A stretch of 64,000 bases of DNA from Sva-07 sp963715285 (GTDB lineage: Bacteria > Actinomycetota > Acidimicrobiia > Acidimicrobiales > Ilumatobacteraceae): positions 1-64,000 of the forward strand of contig CAVQRU010000043.1 of assembly GCA_963715285.1 (NCBI GenBank), given 5' to 3'. Made by a program: the position numbers and the translations under genes. Shown piece by piece: positions 8,660 through 15,951 of this stretch. Position 1 is the first letter of the stretch, and every line of letters starts with the position of its first letter. Under the pieces are notes generated by a model. That model made no database searches. It had not been told where the DNA came from and saw nothing but the letters and a program-made list of their open reading frames with translations.

Positions 8660-9703
8660 TCAGGTCCGTGACCACGTCGCATTGCGTCCGGTCCCGTCGA
8701 CGATGACGCTGCCGGCCGCCTTCAGTTCGGTGAGCACCAACCGGATCGTGTTGTCCGACACTCCGGGCACCGCACGACGGATGTCGGCGATCGCGAACTG
8801 GGCTGGTGCATGCAACAGCACGTAGTCGCGGATCCGGTCCTGTTTCGTACCTGCCGACGTGCCCGCTGCGACGCGAGCTGCGAATCGTTCGTACGCCTGA
8901 GCGATCCGGTCCAAGAAGTAGCCGGCCCACGGCCAGACGTCGTGGGTGCCGTCATCGAACCAGCCGGTCGTGGACGCAGCCAAGGTGACGTAGTAGTCGT
9001 CCTTCGTGTCGAAGATCAGCTGTTCGACTGACACATACCGGCCGACGCCGTACCCGACTCGTTGCATGAGATGCGCAGTCAACAGTCGGGTGACGCGTCC
9101 ATTGCCGTCCGCGAACGGGTGGATACACAACACGTCAAGAGCGAACGCGGCGACGACGAGCAGCGGATGTATTCGACCTTCGTCGAGGGCGGTGTTGGTG
9201 CGGTCGACGAGCTCGACGATGTAGTTCTCCGTCTGCGCGGCGGGGACCGGCTCGAACCGAACCGTTTTCGTTCCGTCGGTGTTGCGCTCGACGACGAGAT
9301 TGTCGTCGAGTTTGAATCGGCCGCCACCACCGTCGACGAAACTGAACAGCAGCCGATGCAGATGCAATATCAGCCCGACACTGAGTGGACCCGGGTCGTC
9401 ATGTTGGAGGTAGTCCTGCGCAGCGGTGTACCCGGCGAACTCGGCTTCGGACCGGTTCTTGAACCGTGAGGGGTTTGCCGAGACGAGCCCGGCGACGCGT
9501 CGCTCGGCGACGATGACCCCCTCGATTGCGGATGACGCGGTGATCGACTCGATGCGGGCCTGTTCACGCAATGCGTCGAGGAGCTGGGGTAGTTGATCGG
9601 CATACCGTGCTTCGGCACCGGCTGCCAGATCGATCGTGCGAAGGGTCGCAACGATTGCGCCTGGGACCGGGTCGAGGGTGTCGGGTCGTTGGAAACTCCG
9701 CAT
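8660..9703 (-). CDS. Fic/DOC family protein (predicted AMP transferase) with self-inhibitory motif
   Basis: Fic proteins move AMP (or another phosphate-linked group) from a nucleotide to a hydroxyl on a target protein. This 347-residue protein has the complete active-site loop HPFADGNGRVTR near residue 200, with the catalytic His and the phosphate-binding Gly/Asn/Arg. An N-terminal inhibitory helix motif of the form S-xxx-E-G is present in SITASSAIEGV (about residues 55-65), as in class II Fic proteins. The C-terminus (about residues 285-347) carries a winged-helix-like region, common in Fic proteins that self-regulate. It sits at the edge of the integrated element, next to the att region. 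Its target is unknown. Confidence 0.88.
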   Translation of the reverse strand: MRSFQRPDTLDPVPGAIVATLRTIDLAAGAEARYADQLPQLLDALREQARIESITASSAIEGVIVAERRVAGLVSANPSRFKNRSEAEFAGYTAAQDYLQHDDPGPLSVGLILHLHRLLFSFVDGGGGRFKLDDNLVVERNTDGTKTVRFEPVPAAQTENYIVELVDRTNTALDEGRIHPLLVVAAFALDVLCIHPFADGNGRVTRLLTAHLMQRVGYGVGRYVSVEQLIFDTKDDYYVTLAASTTGWFDDGTHDVWPWAGYFLDRIAQAYERFAARVAAGTSAGTKQDRIRDYVLLHAPAQFAIADIRRAVPGVSDNTIRLVLTELKAAGSVIVDGTGRNATWSRT

Positions 9704-9856
9704 AGAAACATCACAAACATACCAAAAGTCTCGCGTATTGTGATGATTGTCGCGGTGGCTGGTGGAAATCGCTCCAACGCCGCCGGCAACGTTTCAAGCG
9801 GTCATCGACACTGACAGGCGACCACCCTTGTCCCGATCAGAACACTCGAACACACG

Positions 9857-9887
9857 TTTGTCCCATATTTTGTCCCATATATGGGAC
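9857..9887. repeat. Tandem 12-bp repeat plus 16-bp palindrome near att
   Basis: TTTGTCCCATAT occurs twice back to back at 9857-9868 and 9869-9880. The second copy runs into a perfect palindrome, GTCCCATATATGGGAC, at 9872-9887. The sequence is AT-richer than its surroundings and lies about 95 bp inside the element from the tRNA remnant. This is the spacing and form expected of arm-type binding sites for a tyrosine integrase or excisionase. The rest of the 9704-10164 stretch has no convincing gene, only short spurious frames. Confidence 0.6.
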
Positions 9888-9979
9888 GGCACTGATCAAC
9901 ACCCAACAACACGGGTCCGCACAAAAGCCCTGATCAGACGGCATCCAGCGGACGCAGCGATCCTGGCTGGACGTCTTCG

Positions 9980-10030
9980 AACGCATTCGTAATGCGTAGG
10001 TCGTGGGTTCGATTCCCACTCTGGGCTCCA
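9980..10030 (+). other. Attachment site: 3' fragment of tRNA-Thr(CGT)
   Basis: The segment reads as the 3' two-thirds of a tRNA. The anticodon stem is ACGCA/TGCGT around loop TTCGTAA (anticodon CGT at 9988-9990), the variable loop is AGGTC, the T-stem GTGGG/CCCAC encloses TTCGATT, then comes the acceptor strand TCTGGGC, discriminator T and CCA ending at 10030. The matching 5' acceptor strand and D-arm are absent upstream. This is the usual signature left when an element integrates into the 3' end of a tRNA gene. It marks the right junction; the reconstituted tRNA-Thr should lie at the element's left end, outside the window. Confidence 0.8.
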
Positions 10031-10164
10031 CACACTCGTCGCTGGACGGTTCAACGCCAGCTGTGTGTCACCTGTGCGGTTCCGTAGAACCCGGCCCGGA
10101 CGGTTCGTCTCGCGTCGGCGAACTGCCAGACTGCCACCGTGCCTCTCGCGATCGGTCGACAGCG

Positions 10165-10860
10165 TTGAGCGCGACGCAGACGGTGCTCGTGGTCGACGAC
10201 GAACCGTCGCTTGTCGACGCGGTGGCAACCGCGCTCCGGTACGAAGGGTTCGAGGTGACCGAGGCGACGACCGGTCGAGCCGGTCTGGCCGCCGCCCAAG
10301 AAGGGCACGCCGACCTGATCGTGCTCGACGTGATGCTGCCCGACCTCGACGGCTTCGCCATCGCCGAGCGCCTGCGGAACTCGGGCAACTCGACGCCGGT
10401 GCTCTTCCTCACCGCTCGGGACAGCCTCGAGGACAAGGCCGCCGGCTTCGCTGCCGGCGCCGACGACTACCTGACGAAGCCGTTCTCACTCGCAGAACTC
10501 GTGATGCGGGTCAAGGCGATCCTCCGTCGCACGGCACTGGACGACGCGTCGAGCACGGTGCTCAGGTTCGCCGACCTCGAACTCGACGCGGACGCCCACA
10601 CCGTTCGTCGAGCGGGGCAGGTCATCGATCTGACGGCAACCGAGTTCTCGGTGCTGAGGTACTTCATGGAGAACCCCTCGCGAGTTCTCTCGAAGGCCCA
10701 GATCCTGGACCACGTCTGGCACTACGACTTCGACGGCGACTCCAACATCTGCGAGACCTACGTCAGCTACCTGCGCAAGAAACTGAACGAACACGGTCCG
10801 CCGCTCATCCACACGGTCCGCCTCGTCGGCTACGTGCTGCGCGACCCGGCCCAGGGCTGA
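10165..10860 (+). CDS. OmpR/PhoB-family response regulator
   Basis: From TTG 10165 the protein has 231 residues. The receiver domain (about 5-120) contains the acidic pocket VVDDEPS, phospho-acceptor Asp in LIVLDVMLPDLDG, and the conserved Lys in DDYLTKPFS. The C-terminal winged helix (about 135-228) shows FADLELDADAHTVRRAG, LTATEFSVLRYFMENP and the recognition region ICETYVSYLRKKL. It is followed 2 bp later by its histidine kinase. The two-component pair heads an operon with electron-transfer genes, which are likely targets of control. The frame is open through the tRNA remnant; the start could also be GTG 10183. Confidence 0.88.
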   Translation: MSATQTVLVVDDEPSLVDAVATALRYEGFEVTEATTGRAGLAAAQEGHADLIVLDVMLPDLDGFAIAERLRNSGNSTPVLFLTARDSLEDKAAGFAAGADDYLTKPFSLAELVMRVKAILRRTALDDASSTVLRFADLELDADAHTVRRAGQVIDLTATEFSVLRYFMENPSRVLSKAQILDHVWHYDFDGDSNICETYVSYLRKKLNEHGPPLIHTVRLVGYVLRDPAQG

Positions 10861-10862
10861 CC

Positions 10863-12266
10863 ATGTCGCTGAGGATGCGACTGCTGATCGCGACCGGGGT
10901 CGCCGTCCTGTGCGGGCTGATCGTGGTCGATCTGATCACCTTCTCGGTGGTGACCGGCTCGCTGGTGCAGCAGGTCGACGACACCCTGCAGCGTGCTCAC
11001 GCCCCGATCGAGCAGGTCGCCGAATCGAGTGACCCGAACACCTGGAACGCGATCCCGGCGATCGCCCCGGGACTCTTCGTCTCGATCGTCGACCGCGACG
11101 GGACGGAGCTGTTCACGGCGCCGGCGATCGAGCCGGGTCGCGAGCAGGACGTGGTCGACACCTCGGCGATCGACCTCTCCGAGAGCTACCAGACCGCTCG
11201 AGCGATCGACGGCGATTCGATTCGTCTTCGCGTCGACCCGCTGGCCGACGGCCAGACCCTGATCGTCGGCCAATCGCTCCGCCGCGTCGACGAGACCCGC
11301 CAGCAGCTCGCCGCCGTGCTGATCCTCGGGAGCCTCGCAGCGATCGCGGCCGCCGTGATCGTCGCCTGGTGGCTCGTTCGAGCGGGTCTGCGGCCGTTGC
11401 GTCGGGTCGAGGCGAGCGCTGCCGCGATCACGGACAGCGATCTCGATCTCCGTGTTCCCGGTGCGGACCAACCCACCGAGGTCGGCAACCTCGCAGCCGC
11501 ACTGAACGCGATGCTCGACCGGCTCCAGCTGTCGAGCGAGGAACGCGAACGCACACTGGAGGAGCTGCGCGCCTCGGAATCGCGCATGCGCCGATTCGTG
11601 GCCGATGCCTCACACGAACTGCGCACCCCGATCGCGGCGACAGCGGCGTACGCGGAACTGTTCGAACACGGGGCCCGGGATCGGCCGGAGGATCTCGACC
11701 GCGCGATGTCGGGCATCCGGCGCGAGACCGACCGGATGGCGGGCCTCGTCGACGACCTCCTGCTGCTCGCCCGGCTCGACGAACACCGACCGCTGACCGA
11801 GGAGCCGGTCGATCTCACCGAGGTGGTCTTCGCCGCGATCGATGCGGCGAAGACCGTCGAGCCGAGCCGTCCCATCCGTGTCAGGATCGGCGAGGTCGTC
11901 TCCGTTCGCGGCGATGCCGGCCGGCTGCGCCAGGTCGTCGACAACCTGTTGGCCAACGTCCGCGCCCACACGCCCGCCGACGCCGGCTGCGACGTCGAGC
12001 TGAACACCGACGGTGCGGATGCCGTCCTCACGGTGACCGACGCGGGACCCGGCGTCGATCCCGACGACCTCGCCCATCTGTTCGATCGCTTCTACCGCGT
12101 CGACGACGCCCGAACCCGTTCCACCGGCGGCTCGGGGCTCGGCCTCGCCATCGTCGATGCCATCGTCCGGGCGCATCACGGCTCGATCACCGCGCGCAAC
12201 ATCGATCCCCACGGGCTCGCACTGACCGTGCGCCTCCCGACCGAACCACCCTCGGAGGACTCATGA
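10863..12266 (+). CDS. Sensor histidine kinase
   Basis: The 467-residue protein has two membrane segments (about residues 7-28 and 155-175) around an extracytoplasmic sensor domain, then a HAMP linker. The dimerisation/phospho-acceptor helix carries His in FVADASHELRTPIAATAAYA. The ATP-binding domain shows the N-box QVVDNLLANVRAHTP, the G1 box VTDAGPGVDPDDL and the G2 region STGGSGLGLAIVDAIV. It phosphorylates the response regulator encoded immediately upstream. Its stop overlaps the start of the next gene by 4 bp, tying it to the haem cytochrome gene. The signal sensed is unknown. Confidence 0.9.
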   Translation: MSLRMRLLIATGVAVLCGLIVVDLITFSVVTGSLVQQVDDTLQRAHAPIEQVAESSDPNTWNAIPAIAPGLFVSIVDRDGTELFTAPAIEPGREQDVVDTSAIDLSESYQTARAIDGDSIRLRVDPLADGQTLIVGQSLRRVDETRQQLAAVLILGSLAAIAAAVIVAWWLVRAGLRPLRRVEASAAAITDSDLDLRVPGADQPTEVGNLAAALNAMLDRLQLSSEERERTLEELRASESRMRRFVADASHELRTPIAATAAYAELFEHGARDRPEDLDRAMSGIRRETDRMAGLVDDLLLLARLDEHRPLTEEPVDLTEVVFAAIDAAKTVEPSRPIRVRIGEVVSVRGDAGRLRQVVDNLLANVRAHTPADAGCDVELNTDGADAVLTVTDAGPGVDPDDLAHLFDRFYRVDDARTRSTGGSGLGLAIVDAIVRAHHGSITARNIDPHGLALTVRLPTEPPSEDS

Positions 12267-12841
12267 CCCAGTGGATGTACTACCTGAGCCGATCGACCGG
12301 CATCGTCGCCATGCTGCTGGTGGTGGCGGCGCTGCTCTGGGGGTTTCTCTTCTCGTCGCGGGCGACCGGCAAGCGACTGCGACCCAACTGGTGGCTCGAT
12401 CTGCACAACTGGCTCGGCGGCCTCGCGCTGGTCTTCACCGGCCTGCACCTGGTCACCGTGTGGCTCAACAGCGACTCGGGCATCGGGCTCGTGCAGATCC
12501 TCGTCCCGCAGACCGCTGCGGTCGACGCCGCCGCGATCACGTGGGGGGTGCTCGCGACGTACACCATGGCCGCGGCAGTGTTCACGACCTGGCCCCGACG
12601 GTGGAGCAATCGTCGGTGGTGGCGGGTGGTCCACGTCACCACCGTGGCGGGGACCGGCCTCGTCCTCCTCCACGCCTACCAGTCGGGCAGCGATGCCTCG
12701 AAGGTCTGGTTCCAGGCCCTGCTGGTCGCCTGCGCCGGTGTGGCAACCTACGGTCTCGGATTGCGCCTGTCGACGCTTGCGGCGAGCCGACTGACATTCA
12801 CAGCGGGCACACAGCTCGGTCTCACCCGACACCGAAGGTGA
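12263..12841 (+). CDS. Ferric-reductase-like di-haem membrane cytochrome
   Basis: The 192-residue protein has about five membrane helices. Histidine pairs sit on two helices: His48 and His62, and His124 and His137, with spacings of 14 and 13, the pattern for binding two b haems across a membrane as in the ferric reductase-like transmembrane family. It would pass electrons through the membrane to or from the FMN-binding protein encoded next. It overlaps the histidine kinase gene by 4 bp. There is no attached flavodoxin or FAD/NAD domain, so an external donor is needed. The substrate is not known. Confidence 0.75.
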   Translation: MTQWMYYLSRSTGIVAMLLVVAALLWGFLFSSRATGKRLRPNWWLDLHNWLGGLALVFTGLHLVTVWLNSDSGIGLVQILVPQTAAVDAAAITWGVLATYTMAAAVFTTWPRRWSNRRWWRVVHVTTVAGTGLVLLHAYQSGSDASKVWFQALLVACAGVATYGLGLRLSTLAASRLTFTAGTQLGLTRHRR

Positions 12842-12858
12842 TCTGGCTGAATGATGTC

Positions 12859-13593
12859 ATGAACAACGACCCGCTCCTCCGGGAATCGATGGACGCCGAG
12901 CTCGCCGCCCGTCTCGCACGCATGACCGCACGGAGCCCACGCGCGTCGAGCCGAACCACCCCGCCTTCCTCCTCGACCACCGCCGCGGCCCCCTCCTCGC
13001 CGCCTCCGCCTCCTCCTCCCGGCGCCGCACCGGTGAGGAAGAAGCGGCGCCATCCCGCCCGCCACTCCCGCAGCGCAGCCCTCGCGCTCAGCTTCCTGAC
13101 CACGAGCGGCCTCGCCTACGCCTTCGCGAGCACCGACACCGGTGCTACCGCCAACGTCGCGGCACCGGCCGGCATCGTGACGCCGACCCCATCGGTGACC
13201 GCCGCTCCGTCGTCGGCCCCGACCGTGACCTCACCGACGGCTCCTGCGACAACCGCCGCGCCGACCACCGCTGCGCCGGCACCGGCGACCGCACCGACCG
13301 TGGTCAACGGGGCGTCGTTCAGCAACCGCTACGGCGACGTGCAGGTCCAAGCGACATTCGCTGCCGACGGATCGCTCGCCAACGTCGACGTCCTGCAGGT
13401 GCCGTACCGCGACGGCAAGAGCGTTGCGATCAACAACTACGCCGTCCCACGTCTGAACAGCGAGGCCCTCACCGCCCAGAGCGCCAACGTCCACACCGTG
13501 TCGGGCGCCACCTACACGTCGATCGGTTACGAGCAGTCACTCCAGTCCGCCATCGACGCCGCACGGGCGAACGGGATCACCACGATCTCATGA
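12859..13593 (+). CDS. Membrane-anchored FMN-binding domain protein (covalent FMN)
   Basis: The 244-residue protein has a basic, Pro-rich N-terminus with a run of prolines, a membrane or signal segment near residues 75-93 (RSAALALSFLTTSGLAYAFA), a long Ala/Pro/Thr linker and a C-terminal FMN-binding domain (about 150-244). The domain ends with VSGATYTSIGY, matching the flavinylation motif in which a Thr carries FMN by a phosphodiester bond. ApbE, the enzyme that attaches the flavin, is encoded next with a 4-bp overlap. The protein likely acts on the outer face of the membrane as an electron carrier working with the cytochrome. Confidence 0.85.
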   Translation: MNNDPLLRESMDAELAARLARMTARSPRASSRTTPPSSSTTAAAPSSPPPPPPPGAAPVRKKRRHPARHSRSAALALSFLTTSGLAYAFASTDTGATANVAAPAGIVTPTPSVTAAPSSAPTVTSPTAPATTAAPTTAAPAPATAPTVVNGASFSNRYGDVQVQATFAADGSLANVDVLQVPYRDGKSVAINNYAVPRLNSEALTAQSANVHTVSGATYTSIGYEQSLQSAIDAARANGITTIS

Positions 13594-14420
13594 CCGGACC
13601 CGTGGCGCCCGGACGCCAGGATCGGGACGGGACGCACCACGTCGAGTTCGTCATGGGCATGGCCGTCAGCATCGACATCCGCGACTCCGACGCGCCGAGC
13701 GACGCCATCGCCGAGGTGGTCGCGTGGTTGCACCACGTCGACGCGACGTTCAGCACCTACATCGACGACAGCCCGATCAGTCGACTCGGGCGCGGCGAAC
13801 TCGACCTCGACGATGCGACCGACGAGGTGCGCGACGTCCTGCGTCTCTGCGAGGAGATGCGGATCGACACCGACGGGGCCTTCGACATCTTCGAGGTCCC
13901 GGCGCCGAACGGAACCACGCTCGATCCATCGGGCCTCGTCAAGGGGTGGTCGATCGAACTCGCCGCGAGGATCCTCGAGCGCTCGGGGTGCGCGAACTTC
14001 TGCATCAATGCGGGAGGCGACATCGCCATCCGAGGTCGGCCGATGGCCGGTGAGCCGTGGCGAATCGGGATCCGTCACCCCGACCAGATCGACCAACTCG
14101 CGACCGTGGTGACCGCGCAGGGTCCCCTCGCCGTCGCGACCTCGGCGACCTACGAGCGAGGCGCCCACATCTTCGATCCGCGCACGCACCAGCCGACCAC
14201 CGAGCTCGCCAGCGTCACCGTCGTCGGCCCCGACCTCACCGTCGCCGACGCATACGCAACAGCGGTCTTCGTCAAGGGACTCGACGGTCTCGACTGGATC
14301 TCCGGACGCCCGGACTACGACGCCTACGCCATCACGCACGACGCCATCACGACCTGGACACCCGGATTCGAGCGATACCGGCGCGACACGCGACGCGACC
14401 CGATCGGCCACATTGCATGA
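13590..14420 (+). CDS. apbE: FAD:protein FMN transferase (ApbE family)
   Basis: ApbE transfers FMN from FAD to a Thr or Ser of target proteins. This 276-residue protein has MGMAVSIDI at the start of the fold, the TDGAFDIFEV segment, DPSGLVKGWSIE (flavin and metal site) and INAGGDIAIRG, all characteristic. There is no lipobox or signal peptide, so it probably acts in the cytoplasm, unlike lipoprotein ApbEs. The gene overlaps the FMN-binding-protein gene by 4 bp, making that neighbour the obvious substrate. It closes the two-component/cytochrome operon. Confidence 0.9.
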   Translation: MTGPVAPGRQDRDGTHHVEFVMGMAVSIDIRDSDAPSDAIAEVVAWLHHVDATFSTYIDDSPISRLGRGELDLDDATDEVRDVLRLCEEMRIDTDGAFDIFEVPAPNGTTLDPSGLVKGWSIELAARILERSGCANFCINAGGDIAIRGRPMAGEPWRIGIRHPDQIDQLATVVTAQGPLAVATSATYERGAHIFDPRTHQPTTELASVTVVGPDLTVADAYATAVFVKGLDGLDWISGRPDYDAYAITHDAITTWTPGFERYRRDTRRDPIGHIA

Positions 14421-14483
14421 TGACAAGGCCCGGTGGCGCGTGAGAACCTGTAGATCAGGATCACGCATCATCACAGGGGGAAC

Positions 14484-14987
14484 ATGGGAACTCTGATCCA
14501 TGCGCCGCTCGACCAGACTGCGGAACCGATTGCCGCGGCCGTCGGGCCTGTCGTGTTCGATCTCTTCGACGAACCGCCACCGATCGCGTTCGAGTTCTGG
14601 GACGGATCGGTCGTCGGCGACGACATCGCCGGGCGATTGCGTTTCACCAGTCCGACGGCGTTCCGCCACATCATGTGGTCACCCGACGAGCTCGGCCTGG
14701 CCCGGGCGTACGTCGCCGGTGACGTCGACGTCACCGGCAACGTCGCCGAACTCCTCAGGGCGCTGCAGCAGGCTCACCGGCCGGGATCTGCAGCCGCGCT
14801 GCGAGCCGCACCCGAAGCATCCGCGCGATCCGCGCGGCCGGCGGGGTCGGCACCCGTCCACCGGTCCCCGACGAGGAGGTCGTGCCGCGCGGTGTCCGCC
14901 ATTCCCCGCGACGCGACCGACAGGCGGTCAGCCACCACTACGACGTCGGCAACCGCTTCTACGAACTCGTGCTCGGGCCCGCCATGA
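14484..14987 (+). CDS. Cyclopropane-fatty-acid synthase, N-terminal part (frameshifted)
   Basis: An ATG after an AGGGGG ribosome binding site begins a frame whose first ~107 codons fit the N-terminal domain of cyclopropane-fatty-acid-phospholipid synthases (IAFEFWDGSVVG, LARAYVAGDVDVTGN). Beyond about 14,806 this frame becomes low-complexity, while the expected continuation (RSIRAIRAAGG and onward) is in the frame of the ORF starting at 14882. Reading across with one base restored gives 442 residues, a normal length for the family. The defect is therefore a single-base deletion between about 14,780 and 14,815, either a mutation or a sequencing error. Confidence 0.65.
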   Translation: MGTLIHAPLDQTAEPIAAAVGPVVFDLFDEPPPIAFEFWDGSVVGDDIAGRLRFTSPTAFRHIMWSPDELGLARAYVAGDVDVTGNVAELLRALQQAHRPGSAAALRAAPEASARSARPAGSAPVHRSPTRRSCRAVSAIPRDATDRRSATTTTSATASTNSCSGPP

Positions 14988-15811
14988 CGTACTCGTGCGC
15001 CCGGTTCGTCACCCCCGACACGTCACTGGCCGATGCGCAGGCCGCCAAGCACGAGTTGATCTGCCAGAAGTTGGGCCTCGCCGATGGTTCAGCACCTGCT
15101 CGAGGTGACGGCGACCGGGCGAGACGTCGGCTGCTGGACGTCGGCTGCGGATGGGGGTCGATGGCGCTCCACGCCGCGGCTCACCACGATGTCGACGTCG
15201 TCGGTGTGACGATCAGCGACGAGCAGGCCCGCTACGCCCGCCAGCGTGTCGCCGATGCGGGACTGGCCGAGCGCATCGAGATCCGCGTGCAGGACTACCG
15301 GGAGGTCAGCGATGGCCCGTACGACGCGATCTCGTCGATCGGGATGGCCGAGCACGTCGGCAAGCGGGCAGCCTCGCGGTACTTCGAGCGGCTGTACGAC
15401 CTCCTGCGCCCGGGCGGCCGGCTGCTCAACCATGCGATCTCGTCGGTCGGCGGCTCCCGCCTGGCACGGCGCGGCTTCGTGAACCGATACGTGTTCCCCG
15501 ACGGCGAGTTGCTCGACGTCGGCGACACGGTGCGGTTCATGGAACGGGCCGGTTTCGAGGTGCGCGACGTCGAGAACCTCCGCGAGCACTACGCACAGAC
15601 ACTGCGCCACTGGGTGACCAACCTCGAGCACCACTGGGACGAGGCGGTCGACCTGGTCGGAGAGGGCCGGTGCCGGGTGTGGCTGCTGTACATGTCGGGC
15701 TCGATCAACGGCTTCGACGACGCCGGCATCCAGCTCCACCAGACACTCGGCGTCCGCCTCCATCCGGGCGGTCGGAGCGACATGCCGAGAACTCGAACGG
15801 GGTGGTCGTGA
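14882..15811 (+). CDS. Cyclopropane-fatty-acid synthase, catalytic part (frameshifted gene)
   Basis: The enzyme adds a methylene group from S-adenosylmethionine across double bonds of membrane phospholipid acyl chains. This 309-residue frame holds the methyltransferase: SHHYDVGNRFYELVLG, MTYSCARF, the SAM-binding LLDVGCGWGSMALHAA, IGMAEHVGKR and the late YAQTLRHWVTNLE. It lacks the N-terminal domain, which is in another frame upstream. The ORF has GTG 14882 as its first start, but no clear ribosome binding site, so independent expression is doubtful. See the entry at 14484 for the frameshift. Confidence 0.75.
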   Translation: MPRGVRHSPRRDRQAVSHHYDVGNRFYELVLGPAMTYSCARFVTPDTSLADAQAAKHELICQKLGLADGSAPARGDGDRARRRLLDVGCGWGSMALHAAAHHDVDVVGVTISDEQARYARQRVADAGLAERIEIRVQDYREVSDGPYDAISSIGMAEHVGKRAASRYFERLYDLLRPGGRLLNHAISSVGGSRLARRGFVNRYVFPDGELLDVGDTVRFMERAGFEVRDVENLREHYAQTLRHWVTNLEHHWDEAVDLVGEGRCRVWLLYMSGSINGFDDAGIQLHQTLGVRLHPGGRSDMPRTRTGWS

Positions 15812-15951
15812 GCGATCACCGCCGCAGGATCGCCACAATCGCACGATCTGAATGACCGCTCAGCCCGACGCGGGTGCAATGGTGTCGCTCGTCCCGTCCG
15901 CGTGCAGTGTGTGCGCGCGGCCCGAGTCGACCCGAGACCCGAGGCATCAAC

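Noticed and set aside
9747..9992. Plus-strand frame of 81 codons across the att repeats
   Set aside because: It has no motif, and it covers the repeat and tRNA-remnant DNA, which is better explained as an att region.
9980..10030. Functional tRNA-Thr gene
   Set aside because: The 5' acceptor strand (GCCCAGA) and D-arm are absent upstream, so it is only a 3' remnant.
9837..10031. Minus-strand frame beginning MEPRVGIEPTTYALRM
   Set aside because: This is the antisense reading of the tRNA fragment, a well-known type of false protein.
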